A stretch of 64,000 nt of DNA from Reyranella humidisoli (GTDB lineage: Bacteria; Pseudomonadota; Alphaproteobacteria; Reyranellales; Reyranellaceae). The notes beneath the pieces are model-generated. The model had not been told where the DNA came from. It did not search any database and was given only the letters and a program-made list of their open reading frames with translations. Positions 25,697-37,574 of this stretch are shown here, in pieces (within the stretch, counting starts at the first letter, position 1; each line of letters opens with the position of its first letter). The position numbers and the translations under genes are program-made. The stretch is from the NCBI RefSeq assembly GCF_019039055.1, contig NZ_JAHOPB010000001.1, forward strand, positions 806,001-870,000, read 5' to 3'.

Positions 25697-27079
25697 ATGA
25701 CAGGCTCCGACCTCGGCCGACTCTTCACGCCACGCTCGATCGCGGTTCTTGGTGCTTCGGCCAGCCCCGACAAGCTGGGAGGCCAGGTGTTCGGGCGTCT
25801 CGCCTCTTCGTTCAAGGGTGACCTGATCGCCGTCAATCCGTCGGAGACCGCCATCGCCGGCCGGCCAGCCGTGCCGTCGCTACGCGACCTGCCATCGCCG
25901 GTCGATCTCGTCGTCGCGCTGCTTCCGGGTGAAGCGCTGGTCGAGGCGATCGAGCACTGCCCGCAAGGACAGGCGGCGTTTCTGCTGGCCATTCCCAGCG
26001 GCTTCGGCGAGGTCGCGCACGAAGGTCCCGCGCTTCAACGGCGCCTGGCCGAGGCCGCGCACCGAGCCGGCATGCGTGTCGTGGGCCCCAACTGCGTCGG
26101 CGTGCTGAACATGGACGCCGGCCTGAATGCCTCGATCATTCCGCTGATGCCACCGGGTGGGCGTCCAGGCCTCGGCATCGCCACCCAGAGCGGCGGCTTC
26201 GGCATGGCGACGGCCATGTATGCCTGCGACAACGGGCTGGCGATCTCCTCTTTCTGCGACGTCGGCAACACGGTCGACGTCTCATTGGCCGATTGCGTGG
26301 ACCACCTCGCAGCCGATCCCGCGACCGGCGTGATCGGCCTGTATGTCGAATCGGTGCGCGATACCGCCGGGTTCCAGCGTGCAGTCGAGCAGGCGGCCCG
26401 CCGCAAGCCCGTCATCCTCTGTCCACTCGCGCGCTCTCCGGCAGGCCAGGCAGCTTCGCTCGCTCATGTGGGCATCGCGGCCGATGGGGTCTTGCTGGTG
26501 CAAGCGGCACGCGCCGCCATTACGGTCGATTCGGGTCTCGATCTGCTGCACGTCGCCAAGATGCTGCTGTGGCAGGCTCCACGCACGCTGCACGGCCGTC
26601 GGCTTGCCGTCGTCACCGGGACGGGCGGGATCGGCACCGAGATCGCCGACCTCGCGAGCGAGCGAGGCCTCGCGGTGCATCGCTTCTCCGATCGCCTGAC
26701 CAAGGCGATCGCCAACCATTTGCCGCCCTATGCCGCATCGGGCAATCCGGTCGACCTGACGCCGGTATGGCGCGACTATCCGGAACTCTATCCGCTGGTC
26801 ATCGAGGAGATTGCCCGTTCGGGCGAGGCCGATCTCATCGCCGTCTCCATCACCGACGTTCCAACCACCCGGCCTGACCTCGCAAGAAGCCTCGCTCGGA
26901 CGATTCCCCGGCTCGGCGTTCCCACGGCGGTCTACTGGGCGTCGCGCGATTCCGACGTCGCAAACATGGCGCCGCTGCAGGCGGCGCGGGTGCCATGCTA
27001 TCGGGCCACGCGAGAACTCGCGCTGGCGCTCGCCGCGCTGGCGCGCTCCGACACAAGCTGCACCGAGGGCCCCGAGTGA
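25697..27079 (+). CDS. NDP-forming acyl-CoA synthetase, alpha-type (CoA-binding) protein
   Basis: The 460-aa protein has a CoA-binding Rossmann domain (RSIAVLGASASPDKLGGQV, to about 130). Two succinyl-CoA-ligase-like domains follow, with VVGPNCVGVLN, ATQSGGFG and the AASLAHVG segment that carries the phospho-histidine region. The ATP-grasp (beta) domain needed for a complete ADP-forming acyl-CoA synthetase is absent and no separate beta gene is adjacent. It may partner with a beta subunit elsewhere or have another acyl-transfer role. ATG 25697 is preferred because the conserved domain begins soon after. It is divergent from the NRPS-like gene. Confidence 0.75.
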   Translation: MTGSDLGRLFTPRSIAVLGASASPDKLGGQVFGRLASSFKGDLIAVNPSETAIAGRPAVPSLRDLPSPVDLVVALLPGEALVEAIEHCPQGQAAFLLAIPSGFGEVAHEGPALQRRLAEAAHRAGMRVVGPNCVGVLNMDAGLNASIIPLMPPGGRPGLGIATQSGGFGMATAMYACDNGLAISSFCDVGNTVDVSLADCVDHLAADPATGVIGLYVESVRDTAGFQRAVEQAARRKPVILCPLARSPAGQAASLAHVGIAADGVLLVQAARAAITVDSGLDLLHVAKMLLWQAPRTLHGRRLAVVTGTGGIGTEIADLASERGLAVHRFSDRLTKAIANHLPPYAASGNPVDLTPVWRDYPELYPLVIEEIARSGEADLIAVSITDVPTTRPDLARSLARTIPRLGVPTAVYWASRDSDVANMAPLQAARVPCYRATRELALALAALARSDTSCTEGPE

Positions 27080-27122
27080 CATGTCCGTCAGCATCGCCGA
27101 ATGACAGATCATCGACCTCGCT

Positions 27123-27809
27123 TCAGGCAGTCGCCCGACGCCGAAACAGGGGGGCCGTGTTGCCCGTGCGGTGCAGGCAGAGCGCCTTCCCGCTCGCGCG
27201 CGGCTGGAAGTAGACGACGCGCCCGGTTTCCCGCCATCCGAGTGCGCGCAATCCCTTGAGGGCATCAGGCCGATCGAACTGCCCTATCGTGAAGGCATGG
27301 CGCGCGCCTTGGGCGCGCGCATCTCTCAGCATTGTCCCCAGCACCAGCGCATGTATGCCCTGGCCGCGAAAGGCCGCCGGGGTAAAGGCATCGGTCGTAT
27401 AGACCTCGCCTGAGCCCAGCCGAAGCGGTCGGCCGGGCAGCGCATCGCCCCACCGGTAGCAGGTCCAGTTCACGTGGGCGAGATGGTCGCCGACAAACGC
27501 CAGATAGCAGCGCTCGCCCCGCAAGAGGCGATCACGATAAAGCTGTTCTGCAGCCGTGTCTCCCGGATGGGAACCCAGCCACAGCCAGGGATCATCGGCG
27601 TAGAGGCGGCAGATCGCGCCGAGGTCCTCCTCCTTCGCGAGGCGGATCATGGCGTCGAGCCGATTGGGTACGACGGTCACTGGCTCGACGAGGGATCGTT
27701 CGAAGAACAGGACGCAGCACAGATCGCCGAGGGGTGCGATGGCTCTGCGAGCGAACTGCCAAACGCGCGTAAGGGTGCCGTGTTGTTGGGCCGCTCCCGG
27801 CCTGGTCAC
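27123..27809 (-). CDS. GNAT family N-acetyltransferase
   Basis: About 228 aa. The GNAT domain begins at MIRLAKEEDLGAICRLY and has the acetyl-CoA loop AFRGQGIHALVLGTML. A 55-residue N-terminal extension (FFERSLVEPVTV) is usual for a subgroup of bacterial GNATs. No ATG gives the full domain; GTG 27809 with AGGGAC upstream is chosen, while TTG 27860 is also open. It is convergent with the acyl-CoA synthetase-like gene and lies inside the tRNA-bounded segment. The substrate is unknown. Confidence 0.65.
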   Translation of the reverse strand: MTRPGAAQQHGTLTRVWQFARRAIAPLGDLCCVLFFERSLVEPVTVVPNRLDAMIRLAKEEDLGAICRLYADDPWLWLGSHPGDTAAEQLYRDRLLRGERCYLAFVGDHLAHVNWTCYRWGDALPGRPLRLGSGEVYTTDAFTPAAFRGQGIHALVLGTMLRDARAQGARHAFTIGQFDRPDALKGLRALGWRETGRVVYFQPRASGKALCLHRTGNTAPLFRRRATA

Positions 27810-27918
27810 CGTTCGGGTCCCTGTGAGGGGACTTGGCTGCACGCCGACAACGGAGGCCAAGGGGAAGCCAAAGTGGCCCTTGGAGCCTCATCAACATACG
27901 CATGTGAACGAGGAGAAA

Positions 27919-27995
27919 TGGCGCGCCCGGAAGGAGTCGAACCTCCAGCCTTCTGATTCGTAGTCAGATGCTCTATCCAGTTGAGCTACGGGCGC
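27919..27995 (-). tRNA. tRNA-Arg (anticodon ACG)
   Basis: The 77-nt gene has a complete cloverleaf: acceptor GCGCCCG paired with CGGGCGC, D-arm AGCTCAACTGGATAGAGC, anticodon stem CTGAC with loop TACGAAT giving ACG, and T-loop GGTTCGACTCC. CCA is encoded at 27919-27921. Its 3' end is duplicated at 22745-22782. Confidence 0.95.
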
Positions 27996-28324
27996 ACGGC
28001 CAAGCCCCGAGGGGCCTAGCGAAGAGGGGCGCACCCTAATGAAAGTGGTCCGGCGTTGCAAGCCGAGTAGGACGGGTTTTGGGGCTGCGACGCGGCGCCC
28101 CATGTCGGCGGATTCGGGACCCCAAACGGCCCGGGGCGCGGACGCGGACGCCCGCCAAGTCGTTCTGCCGCCTTTGGAAACCGCTCTTGTCGGTTTTGCT
28201 TGCTTTAAGTTAGCATGACTGCCATCTGGATTTAGGGGCACGTGCTCCGGCTCGGCACGGCCTGTAGCCGGGCGCCGGATCGGAGCACCTGATCGATGGT
28301 ACCGGGGCAGGTTCGAGGCCGAAG
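27996..28324. other. Intergenic region with tRNA promoter and an inverted repeat
   Basis: No gene is seen in these 329 bp. On the minus strand TTGCAA (28056-28061) and TAGGGT (28033-28038) with a 17-bp gap are a reasonable tRNA-Arg promoter. Nearer the lipoprotein gene, GTGCTCCG (28242-28249) and CGGAGCAC (28281-28288) form an 8-bp inverted repeat with a 31-nt loop, possibly a leader structure. Confidence 0.4.
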
Positions 28325-29068
28325 ATGGCGCTAAGTTTTCAACGGTCTGCGCTTGTCCTGGCGATGATCGTTCTGGCCGGCTGCGACCAGGCCAACGTCT
28401 TTGCGCCGGCCGGCAGCCCACCGCCGTCGAATTCCAATCCCGCCATCACCCAGACCGGCACGCTGACGGTTCGCAAGAGCATCGAACAGCTGCGCAGCGA
28501 CCAGGCCGCGCTCAGCAACGGCATCGCCGCGCAGCAGGCCCAGTTCAACGCTACGCGCGGACAGCTGGCCGGCGACGCGCGCAGCTATGCGGGGCTGGTG
28601 AGCGGCATCAATTCGCGCCTGCAGGCCGGCACGACGCCGGGCAACCCCGATCTGGTGAACCAGTGGAATGCCGCGCAGGGCAAGCTCGACGCGGTGACGA
28701 TCGGCGTGGGTTCGCTGAACTCGCTGGCCAGCCAGGTGACCACCCAGGCGTCGGTGGCGGGCTATCTGCTCGAGAACGTGCGCGCGACCTATCGGATCGG
28801 CGGCGCGGTCGACGCAGACCATCGCAACCTGCGCGCCATCGAGGCCGAGACCCGGCGCTCGATGCAGCAGATCGACCGGCTGATCGTGGACCTCAACGCC
28901 GAGATCGGCCGCGAGAATACCTTCCTGGGCCGCGAGCGCAGCAACCTCGCCGCCCTGTCCTACAACGTGAACGTCGGCCGGCTCGGCGCGCCCCCCGGCG
29001 CGGGAGCAGGCGGGCAGCCCGGTACCGTTACGCCGCAACCGACCCGGCGTCCCGTCCCCCTTCAGTAA
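28325..29068 (+). CDS. Coiled-coil lipoprotein of unknown function
   Basis: The 247-aa protein has a lipoprotein signal with lipobox VLAGC (Cys at residue 20). A long alpha-helical region follows with heptad-like leucines (KSIEQLRSDQAAL, RSMQQIDRLIVDLNAEIG), and the tail is proline/glycine-rich (PPGAGAGGQPG). It is probably anchored to the inner or outer membrane facing the periplasm. No named domain is recognised. The next gene starts 80 bp downstream on the same strand. Confidence 0.7.
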   Translation: MALSFQRSALVLAMIVLAGCDQANVFAPAGSPPPSNSNPAITQTGTLTVRKSIEQLRSDQAALSNGIAAQQAQFNATRGQLAGDARSYAGLVSGINSRLQAGTTPGNPDLVNQWNAAQGKLDAVTIGVGSLNSLASQVTTQASVAGYLLENVRATYRIGGAVDADHRNLRAIEAETRRSMQQIDRLIVDLNAEIGRENTFLGRERSNLAALSYNVNVGRLGAPPGAGAGGQPGTVTPQPTRRPVPLQ

Positions 29069-29148
29069 CCAGCCGCTCGCCCGCGTTCAGGGCTGATCTG
29101 CCTCGCCGACAGTCGCGCATCCGGGGTCCGGGGCGTACAGTCGCGTGC

Positions 29149-29571
29149 ATGGCTCTTCGCTTCCTCCTGATCCTCGGCATGACCCTCGGCCTGGCGCTGC
29201 CGGCCGCAGCTCAGGTCTCGCCTGCCGACCAGACCGCGATCCGCGGCGTGATCGAGGGCCAGGTCGAAGCCTTCCGCCGCGACGACGGCGAGGCCGCCTT
29301 CGGCTATGCCTCGCCCAACATCCGCAGCCTGTTCGGCACGCCCGAGACCTTCATGGACGTCGTGCGCCAGGGGTATCGCCCGGTGTACCGGCCGCAGGTC
29401 TTCGAGTTCCGCGAAATCGTCACGCTGCACGGGATGCCGACGCAGAAGGTGCATGTGGTCGGGCCCGACGGGCGGCCGGTCACCGCCTTCTATCCGATGA
29501 CGCAGCAACCCGACGGAAGCTGGCGCATCGAAGGCTGCTACCTCCAGGCGCCTGAAGAACACCAGGCCTGA
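29149..29571 (+). CDS. DUF4864-like exported protein
   Basis: The 140-aa protein has a signal peptide (ALRFLLILGMTLGLALPAAA, cleavage before QVS). The rest fits DUF4864: ADQTAIRGVIEGQVEAFRRD, then AFGYASPNIRSLFG and ending WRIEGCYLQAP. The fold is NTF2/SnoaL-like in related families; its role is unknown. ATG 29149 is chosen because it starts the signal peptide. Confidence 0.75.
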   Translation: MALRFLLILGMTLGLALPAAAQVSPADQTAIRGVIEGQVEAFRRDDGEAAFGYASPNIRSLFGTPETFMDVVRQGYRPVYRPQVFEFREIVTLHGMPTQKVHVVGPDGRPVTAFYPMTQQPDGSWRIEGCYLQAPEEHQA

Positions 29572-29587
29572 TCGCTCCCATCCGCCG

Positions 29588-30469
29588 ATGTCCCGCGTTT
29601 CGCCCAAGGTGCTGGCTCTGCTCGGCGCGCTCACCCTCGTCTGGGGGACCAACTGGCCGCTGTTCCGGATCGCGCTCGACGAGTTGCCGGTCTTCACTTT
29701 CCGCACCCTGGTCCTGTCGTCCGCGGTGATCATGCTGACCACGATCCTGCTGGTGCGCCGCGAGAGCTTCGCCGTGCCGAAGGGCAAGTGGCCCGCGCTG
29801 ATCCTCGCCTCCGCCATGAACATCGGCATCTGGAACATCGCGACGTCGCTGGCCGTGCTCTACATCCCCTCCGGCCATGCCTCGGTGCTGGCCTACACGA
29901 TGCCGCTGTGGGTCGCGGTGCTGGGCTTCGTCGTGTTCGGCCAGAAGCTCACCGGACGATTGCTCGCGGCCATCGCGATCGGCGCGGGCGCCGTCGCGGC
30001 GCTGATGATCCCCAACTTCCAGAGCTACGCGTCCGCGCCGCTCGGCCTGTTTTGGGGCCTGCTGGCGGGCTTCTGCTGGGCCGTCGGCACCTTCGTCGTG
30101 AAGCGCACGAACTGGTCCGGCATGGGTCTCTCGCTCACCTTCTGGCAGGTCCTGATCACGCTGCCGCCGATCGCTCTGGGGGCGCTGGTCTTCGACGGGC
30201 TGCCGACGCACTGGCCCTCGGCGCAGGCGCTTGCCGCCACGATCTACACCGGAGCGATCCCGATGGCGCTCGGCACCGCGACCTGGTTCACCCTGGTCAA
30301 GCTGTTGCCGGCGCAGGTGGCGGCCCTCTCCTCGATCGCGATTCCCATCGTGGCGATCGTGAGTGGAATCCTGATGCTGAACGAACCGCTGTCGACATTG
30401 CAGGCCGTGGCCATCGGCTCCACGGTGATCGCGCTCTGGCTCGCTCTGGTGCCGGGCCGACAGCGATAG
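29588..30469 (+). CDS. EamA-type DMT superfamily transporter
   Basis: The 293-aa inner-membrane protein has ten predicted helices in two EamA repeats. Repeat one opens LVWGTNWPLFRIALDELP and the second LLAGFCWAVGTFVVKR. A late NEPLSTLQAVAIGSTVIALW motif matches RhtA/YdcZ-like exporters. It probably exports amino acids or other metabolites. It starts 17 bp after the DUF4864 gene. Confidence 0.85.
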   Translation: MSRVSPKVLALLGALTLVWGTNWPLFRIALDELPVFTFRTLVLSSAVIMLTTILLVRRESFAVPKGKWPALILASAMNIGIWNIATSLAVLYIPSGHASVLAYTMPLWVAVLGFVVFGQKLTGRLLAAIAIGAGAVAALMIPNFQSYASAPLGLFWGLLAGFCWAVGTFVVKRTNWSGMGLSLTFWQVLITLPPIALGALVFDGLPTHWPSAQALAATIYTGAIPMALGTATWFTLVKLLPAQVAALSSIAIPIVAIVSGILMLNEPLSTLQAVAIGSTVIALWLALVPGRQR

Positions 30470-30536
30470 CCGACAGCGGTAGTTGTCGCCGACCGAGGCA
30501 ATTCCCACATTGGAGTGGGTATTGGAGGCCCGGGTC

Positions 30537-30955
30537 ATGGCAAAAGGCGATCCACGAGACTGGATGTGGGCCGAAGCGCTGCAGATGCTGGCGCAGGCGG
30601 AACGCATGCACCATCAGGTCTTCCGGCCGCAGACGGCCGGCCGGCTGCGGCCCAGCTGGGAACCGCCTGTCGACGTGCTCGAGACCGAACGCGAGGTGCT
30701 GATCCTCGCCGCGCTGCCCGGCGTCGACGTCCAGACAGTCGAGGCCGTGATCGAGAACGGCGCGCTCGTCCTGTCGGGCGAGCGCACGGTTCCGGCCGAG
30801 CTGCGGACCGCCAAGATCCATCGCATGGAGCTGCCGCAGGGCCGCTTCGAGCGCCGCATCGAGCTGCCGCCCGGCCATTACGGCGAAGTGCGCCGCTTCG
30901 AGGTGAACGGTTGCCTCGCGGTGACGCTCGCCAAGGCGGTCGTGCGGAGGCAGCC

Positions 30956-30959
<4 letters not shown>
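30537..30959 (+). CDS. Hsp20/alpha-crystallin small heat shock protein
   Basis: The 140-aa protein has an alpha-crystallin domain from about residue 40 (PPVDVLETEREVLILAALPGV, shortened here to its pattern) ending in NGCLAVTLAKA. GRFERRIELPPG is the typical beta-strand pair. ATG 30537 follows TTGGAGG by 8 bp. Its stop overlaps the lon ATG (ATGA), so a holdase chaperone and a protease are made together. The N-terminal region is short and tryptophan-containing. Confidence 0.85.
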
Positions 30960-33361
<2,402 letters not shown>

Positions 33362-33374
33362 ACCTCTTCATGTT

Positions 33375-33464
33375 CCTCTCCCCCGTTAGGGGGAGAGGCT
33401 AGGTGAGGGGGTTACAGAGGTGCGTCGCCCCCTCACCCAACCTCTCCCCCTGACGGGGGAGAGG
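33375..33464. repeat. Palindromic intergenic repeat after lon
   Basis: CCTCTCCCCC and GGGGGAGAGG units form two hairpins (33375-33398 and 33441-33464), with GGTGAGGGGG and CCCCCTCACC pairing between them. The whole element folds on itself. It may terminate lon and the convergent amidohydrolase transcript. Similar high-copy C/T-rich palindromes are common in alphaproteobacterial genomes. Confidence 0.7.
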
Positions 33465-33471
33465 AGTATGA

Positions 33472-34920
<1,449 letters not shown>

Positions 34921-35009
34921 GATTTTGCACTCCCGCAAGGCATGCCTGTTGCATAGGCACCGCAACAGGACGATAGAATCGGGATAACGAGAGAACAAGG
35001 AGGCAGGTC

Positions 35010-36575
35010 ATGCGAAAGATGAAGTGGGCGGCCCTCGCGGCTGCGACGGCGGCGCTGGTCTCAGGGGCGGCAGAGGCACAGACGCTGAAGGTGGTGATGC
35101 ATTCGGACGTCAAGATCGTCGACCCGATCTGGACCACCGCCTACATCGTCCGCAATCACGGCTACATGGTCTACGACACGCTGCTGGCGGTCGACGACAA
35201 GCTCGAGGTCAAGCCGCAGATGCTGGAAGGCTGGAAGGTGAGCGACGACAAACTCACCTACACCTTCACGCTGCGCGACGGACTCAAGTTCCACGACGGG
35301 GCGCCCGTGACCGCCGAGGACTGCATCGCCTCCATCAAGCGCTGGGCCTCGCGCGACGCGATGGGCCAGAAGCTCATGAGCTTCACCAAGGGACTGGCCG
35401 CGGTCGACGACAAGACCTTCACCCTCACCCTCAACGAGCCCTACGGGCTGGTGATCGATTCGCTGGGCAAGCCCAGCTCGAACGTGCCGTTCATCATGCC
35501 CAAGCGGGTCGCGGAAACGCCGGGCAACACGCAGATCAAGGAGTTCATCGGCTCCGGCCCGTTCGTGTTCCGCGCCGACCTGTGGCGGCCGGGCGAGAAG
35601 GCGATCTACGACAAGTTCAAGGACTACAAGCCGCGCGCCGAGCCGCCCTCGGCCCTGTCCGGCGGCAAGGTCGTCCATGTCGATCGGGTGGAGTGGGTGA
35701 ACATTCCCGACCCGCAGACCGCGGCCAACGCGCTGATGACCGGCGAGATCGACATCCTCGAGCAGCCGCTGATCGAGATGCTGCCGCTGATCGAGAAGGA
35801 CAAGAACATCGAGGTCAAGGACCTCAACCCCCTCGGCAGCCAGTACAGCCTGCGCTTCAACGTACTGCACAAGCCGTTCGACAACGCGAAGATCCGCCAG
35901 GCCGCGCTCTATGCGCTGAACCAGAAGGACTTCCTGCTGGCCGGCATCAACGACCCGCGATACTTCAAGGAGTGCAAGGCGCTCTTCATCTGCGGCACGC
36001 CCTACGCGACCGACGCGGGCTTCGAGGACAAGCTCGAATCGAACTTCGCCAAATCGAAGGAGATCCTGAAGCAGGAAGGCTATGACGGCACTCCCGTCGT
36101 GCTGCTGTTCGCCACCGACACCAACACCGGCCGCCTGACGCCGATCGCCAAGTCGCTGCTGGAACGCGGCGGGTTCGTCGTCGACATGCAGGCGATGGAT
36201 TGGCAGACGGTGCTGTCGCGCCGCTCGCGCAAGGAGCCGCTGAACGCCGGCGGCTGGAGCGGCTTCATGACGTCCTGGGTGTCGGCCGACCTGCTCAACC
36301 CGATCGTGTCGGCCTTCGTCGGCGCCGCCTGCGACAAGGCCGCGATCGGCTGGCCGTGCGATGCCAAGATCGAGGAACTGCGCGACGCCTTTGCCAAGAC
36401 GACCGATCCGGCCAAGCGCAAGGAGCTGGCAACCGCCGTCCAGGTGCGCGAATCGGAGTATCCGACCTTCGCGCAACTCGGCCAGTTCAACATCCCGATG
36501 GCGATCCGCAAGAACATCACGGGCAGCCTGACCTCGCCGGCGCCGGTCTTCTGGAACATCAAGAAGGCGCAGTAA
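35010..36575 (+). CDS. ABC transporter peptide/nickel-type substrate-binding protein
   Basis: The 521-aa protein has a signal peptide (AALAAATAALVSGAAEAQT) and an SBP_bac_5 fold: TYTFTLRDGLKFHDGAPVTA near residue 90, GSGPFVFR, and a late segment with two cysteines. AAGGAGG precedes the ATG. No permease or ATPase gene is next to it, so its transporter lies elsewhere. It is divergent from the amidohydrolase, sharing an 89-bp promoter gap. Confidence 0.88.
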   Translation: MRKMKWAALAAATAALVSGAAEAQTLKVVMHSDVKIVDPIWTTAYIVRNHGYMVYDTLLAVDDKLEVKPQMLEGWKVSDDKLTYTFTLRDGLKFHDGAPVTAEDCIASIKRWASRDAMGQKLMSFTKGLAAVDDKTFTLTLNEPYGLVIDSLGKPSSNVPFIMPKRVAETPGNTQIKEFIGSGPFVFRADLWRPGEKAIYDKFKDYKPRAEPPSALSGGKVVHVDRVEWVNIPDPQTAANALMTGEIDILEQPLIEMLPLIEKDKNIEVKDLNPLGSQYSLRFNVLHKPFDNAKIRQAALYALNQKDFLLAGINDPRYFKECKALFICGTPYATDAGFEDKLESNFAKSKEILKQEGYDGTPVVLLFATDTNTGRLTPIAKSLLERGGFVVDMQAMDWQTVLSRRSRKEPLNAGGWSGFMTSWVSADLLNPIVSAFVGAACDKAAIGWPCDAKIEELRDAFAKTTDPAKRKELATAVQVRESEYPTFAQLGQFNIPMAIRKNITGSLTSPAPVFWNIKKAQ

Positions 36576-36587
36576 CTAGCGAAAACA

Positions 36588-36701
36588 TGACCCCTCCGCC
36601 CCTGCGGGGCACCTCCCCATTTGAATGGGGAGGAACGAAGATTCATTTGCCTCCCCATTCAGATGGGGAGGTGTCGGCGTCTTACGCCGACGGAGGGGTC
36701 A
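36588..36701. repeat. 114-bp composite palindromic repeat with 11-bp terminal inverted repeats
   Basis: TGACCCCTCCG (36588-36598) is the exact inverse of CGGAGGGGTCA (36691-36701). Inside are the hairpins CCTCCCCATTTGAATGGGGAGG and CCTCCCCATTCAGATGGGGAGG (each shown without internal spaces; both about 22 bp) and TCGGCGTCTTACGCCGA. Half of the same element recurs at 57312-57386. Confidence 0.75.
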
Positions 36702-36720
36702 TGTCGTTGGCAAGAGAAGT

Positions 36721-37563
36721 TCAGCCAAGCTCCAGGCTGGTCACGCCGAACAGGCCGGCATAGTCCACGTCGGGATCCGCGCCCGTGTACATGCGCGCGG
36801 TCTCGAAGGAGGGCTTGAGGCCGATCTGCTGGGCGAGCGTCACGGCCGGCTTGTTGCGATCGGGCACGTCGATAGCAACGGCGCTTGCCCCGAGCTTCGT
36901 TGCGAGGGCGCCGACCAGCGCGGAGGCTATTTCCGGCGTCTCACCATAGAGAGGTCCGACGCGCGAGGCCGCCGCGCAGGCGCGCATCACCGCAAAGCCC
37001 ACGATCTCGCCATTCCGCAACGCCACCAGCGCCGCGCGTTCGGGCAGGGAGATCCACGTCGCGAGGAAGGAATCCCGCGCCTCGGGGAAGAAGCGGCGAT
37101 CGTAGGCGGCGAGCCGGTCGAAGCCGATGCGACGCGCATCGACCAGGGTGACGCCGGCCGGCGGCTTGGGCGACGGCGGCGCGCCTTCGTGGCGGATGTT
37201 GTTCCAGGCGAGCCGGAAGCCCGACTTCTTGTAGTTGCCCTGCTGCGCCACGACGCCGTCGAGCCCGACATTGCGTCCCTGCAGCCGCGCCATGCCGGCG
37301 CGCCAGACCTGGATGCCGTAGCCCTTTCCGCGCACCGGCGGGCGCGCGATGTAGAAGCCCAGGAAGCCGAAGCCCGCACCGTATTTCACGACGGAGATGC
37401 AGGCCTGCGGCTCGCCGTCGAGACGGCCGATCAGGAAGGCGGACGGATCGGCGGCGAAGAAGGCATGGGCATCCGTATTGCCCGGGTTCCAGCCTTCATC
37501 GTTGGCCCAGGCGGCCATCCGTTGGACGTCGTCGGCGCTGCCGACCGTGATTTCGAAGCTCAT
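36721..37563 (-). CDS. GNAT acetyltransferase with C-terminal YitH-type domain
   Basis: The 280-aa protein has an N-terminal GNAT domain (GFLGFYIARPPVRGKGYGIQ, acetyl-CoA loop RGKGYG) and a second acetyltransferase-like domain (from about 160, DRLAAYDRRFFPEARDSFL). This pairing is typical of the GNAT_acetyltran_18/YitH group. Start ATG 37561-37563; longer frames enter the monooxygenase gene. It is adjacent to the flavin monooxygenase, possibly cotranscribed. The substrate is unknown. Confidence 0.8.
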   Translation of the reverse strand: MSFEITVGSADDVQRMAAWANDEGWNPGNTDAHAFFAADPSAFLIGRLDGEPQACISVVKYGAGFGFLGFYIARPPVRGKGYGIQVWRAGMARLQGRNVGLDGVVAQQGNYKKSGFRLAWNNIRHEGAPPSPKPPAGVTLVDARRIGFDRLAAYDRRFFPEARDSFLATWISLPERAALVALRNGEIVGFAVMRACAAASRVGPLYGETPEIASALVGALATKLGASAVAIDVPDRNKPAVTLAQQIGLKPSFETARMYTGADPDVDYAGLFGVTSLELG

Positions 37564-37574
37564 GGGCGCGGAGT

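Larger units (their letters stand above)
22745..27947. mobile_element. Putative tRNA-Arg-associated mini-island (integrase absent)
   Basis: Directly repeated tRNA-Arg 3'-end sequences bound a 5.2-kb segment. The intact tRNA lies at the high-coordinate end and the element extends from its 3' side, which is the geometry of site-specific integration. The cargo is an A-T-TE synthetase, an acyl-CoA synthetase alpha-like gene and a GNAT. No integrase or excisionase frame is present, so the element would be immobile or a remnant. Base composition is not visibly different from the neighbours. Confidence 0.5.

Noticed and set aside
27891-28421. Open frames reading through the tRNA-Arg gene, including a short one ending in a typical tRNA-derived peptide
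   Set aside because: They are translations of tRNA sequence, a common false prediction.
33375-33464. Regular C/T-rich repeats that might suggest a CRISPR array
   Set aside because: They are inverted, not direct, have no spacers of constant length, and there are no cas genes.
35010-36575. A complete peptide ABC transporter operon
   Set aside because: Only the binding protein is present; the flanks encode an amidohydrolase and a GNAT, not permeases or ATPases.
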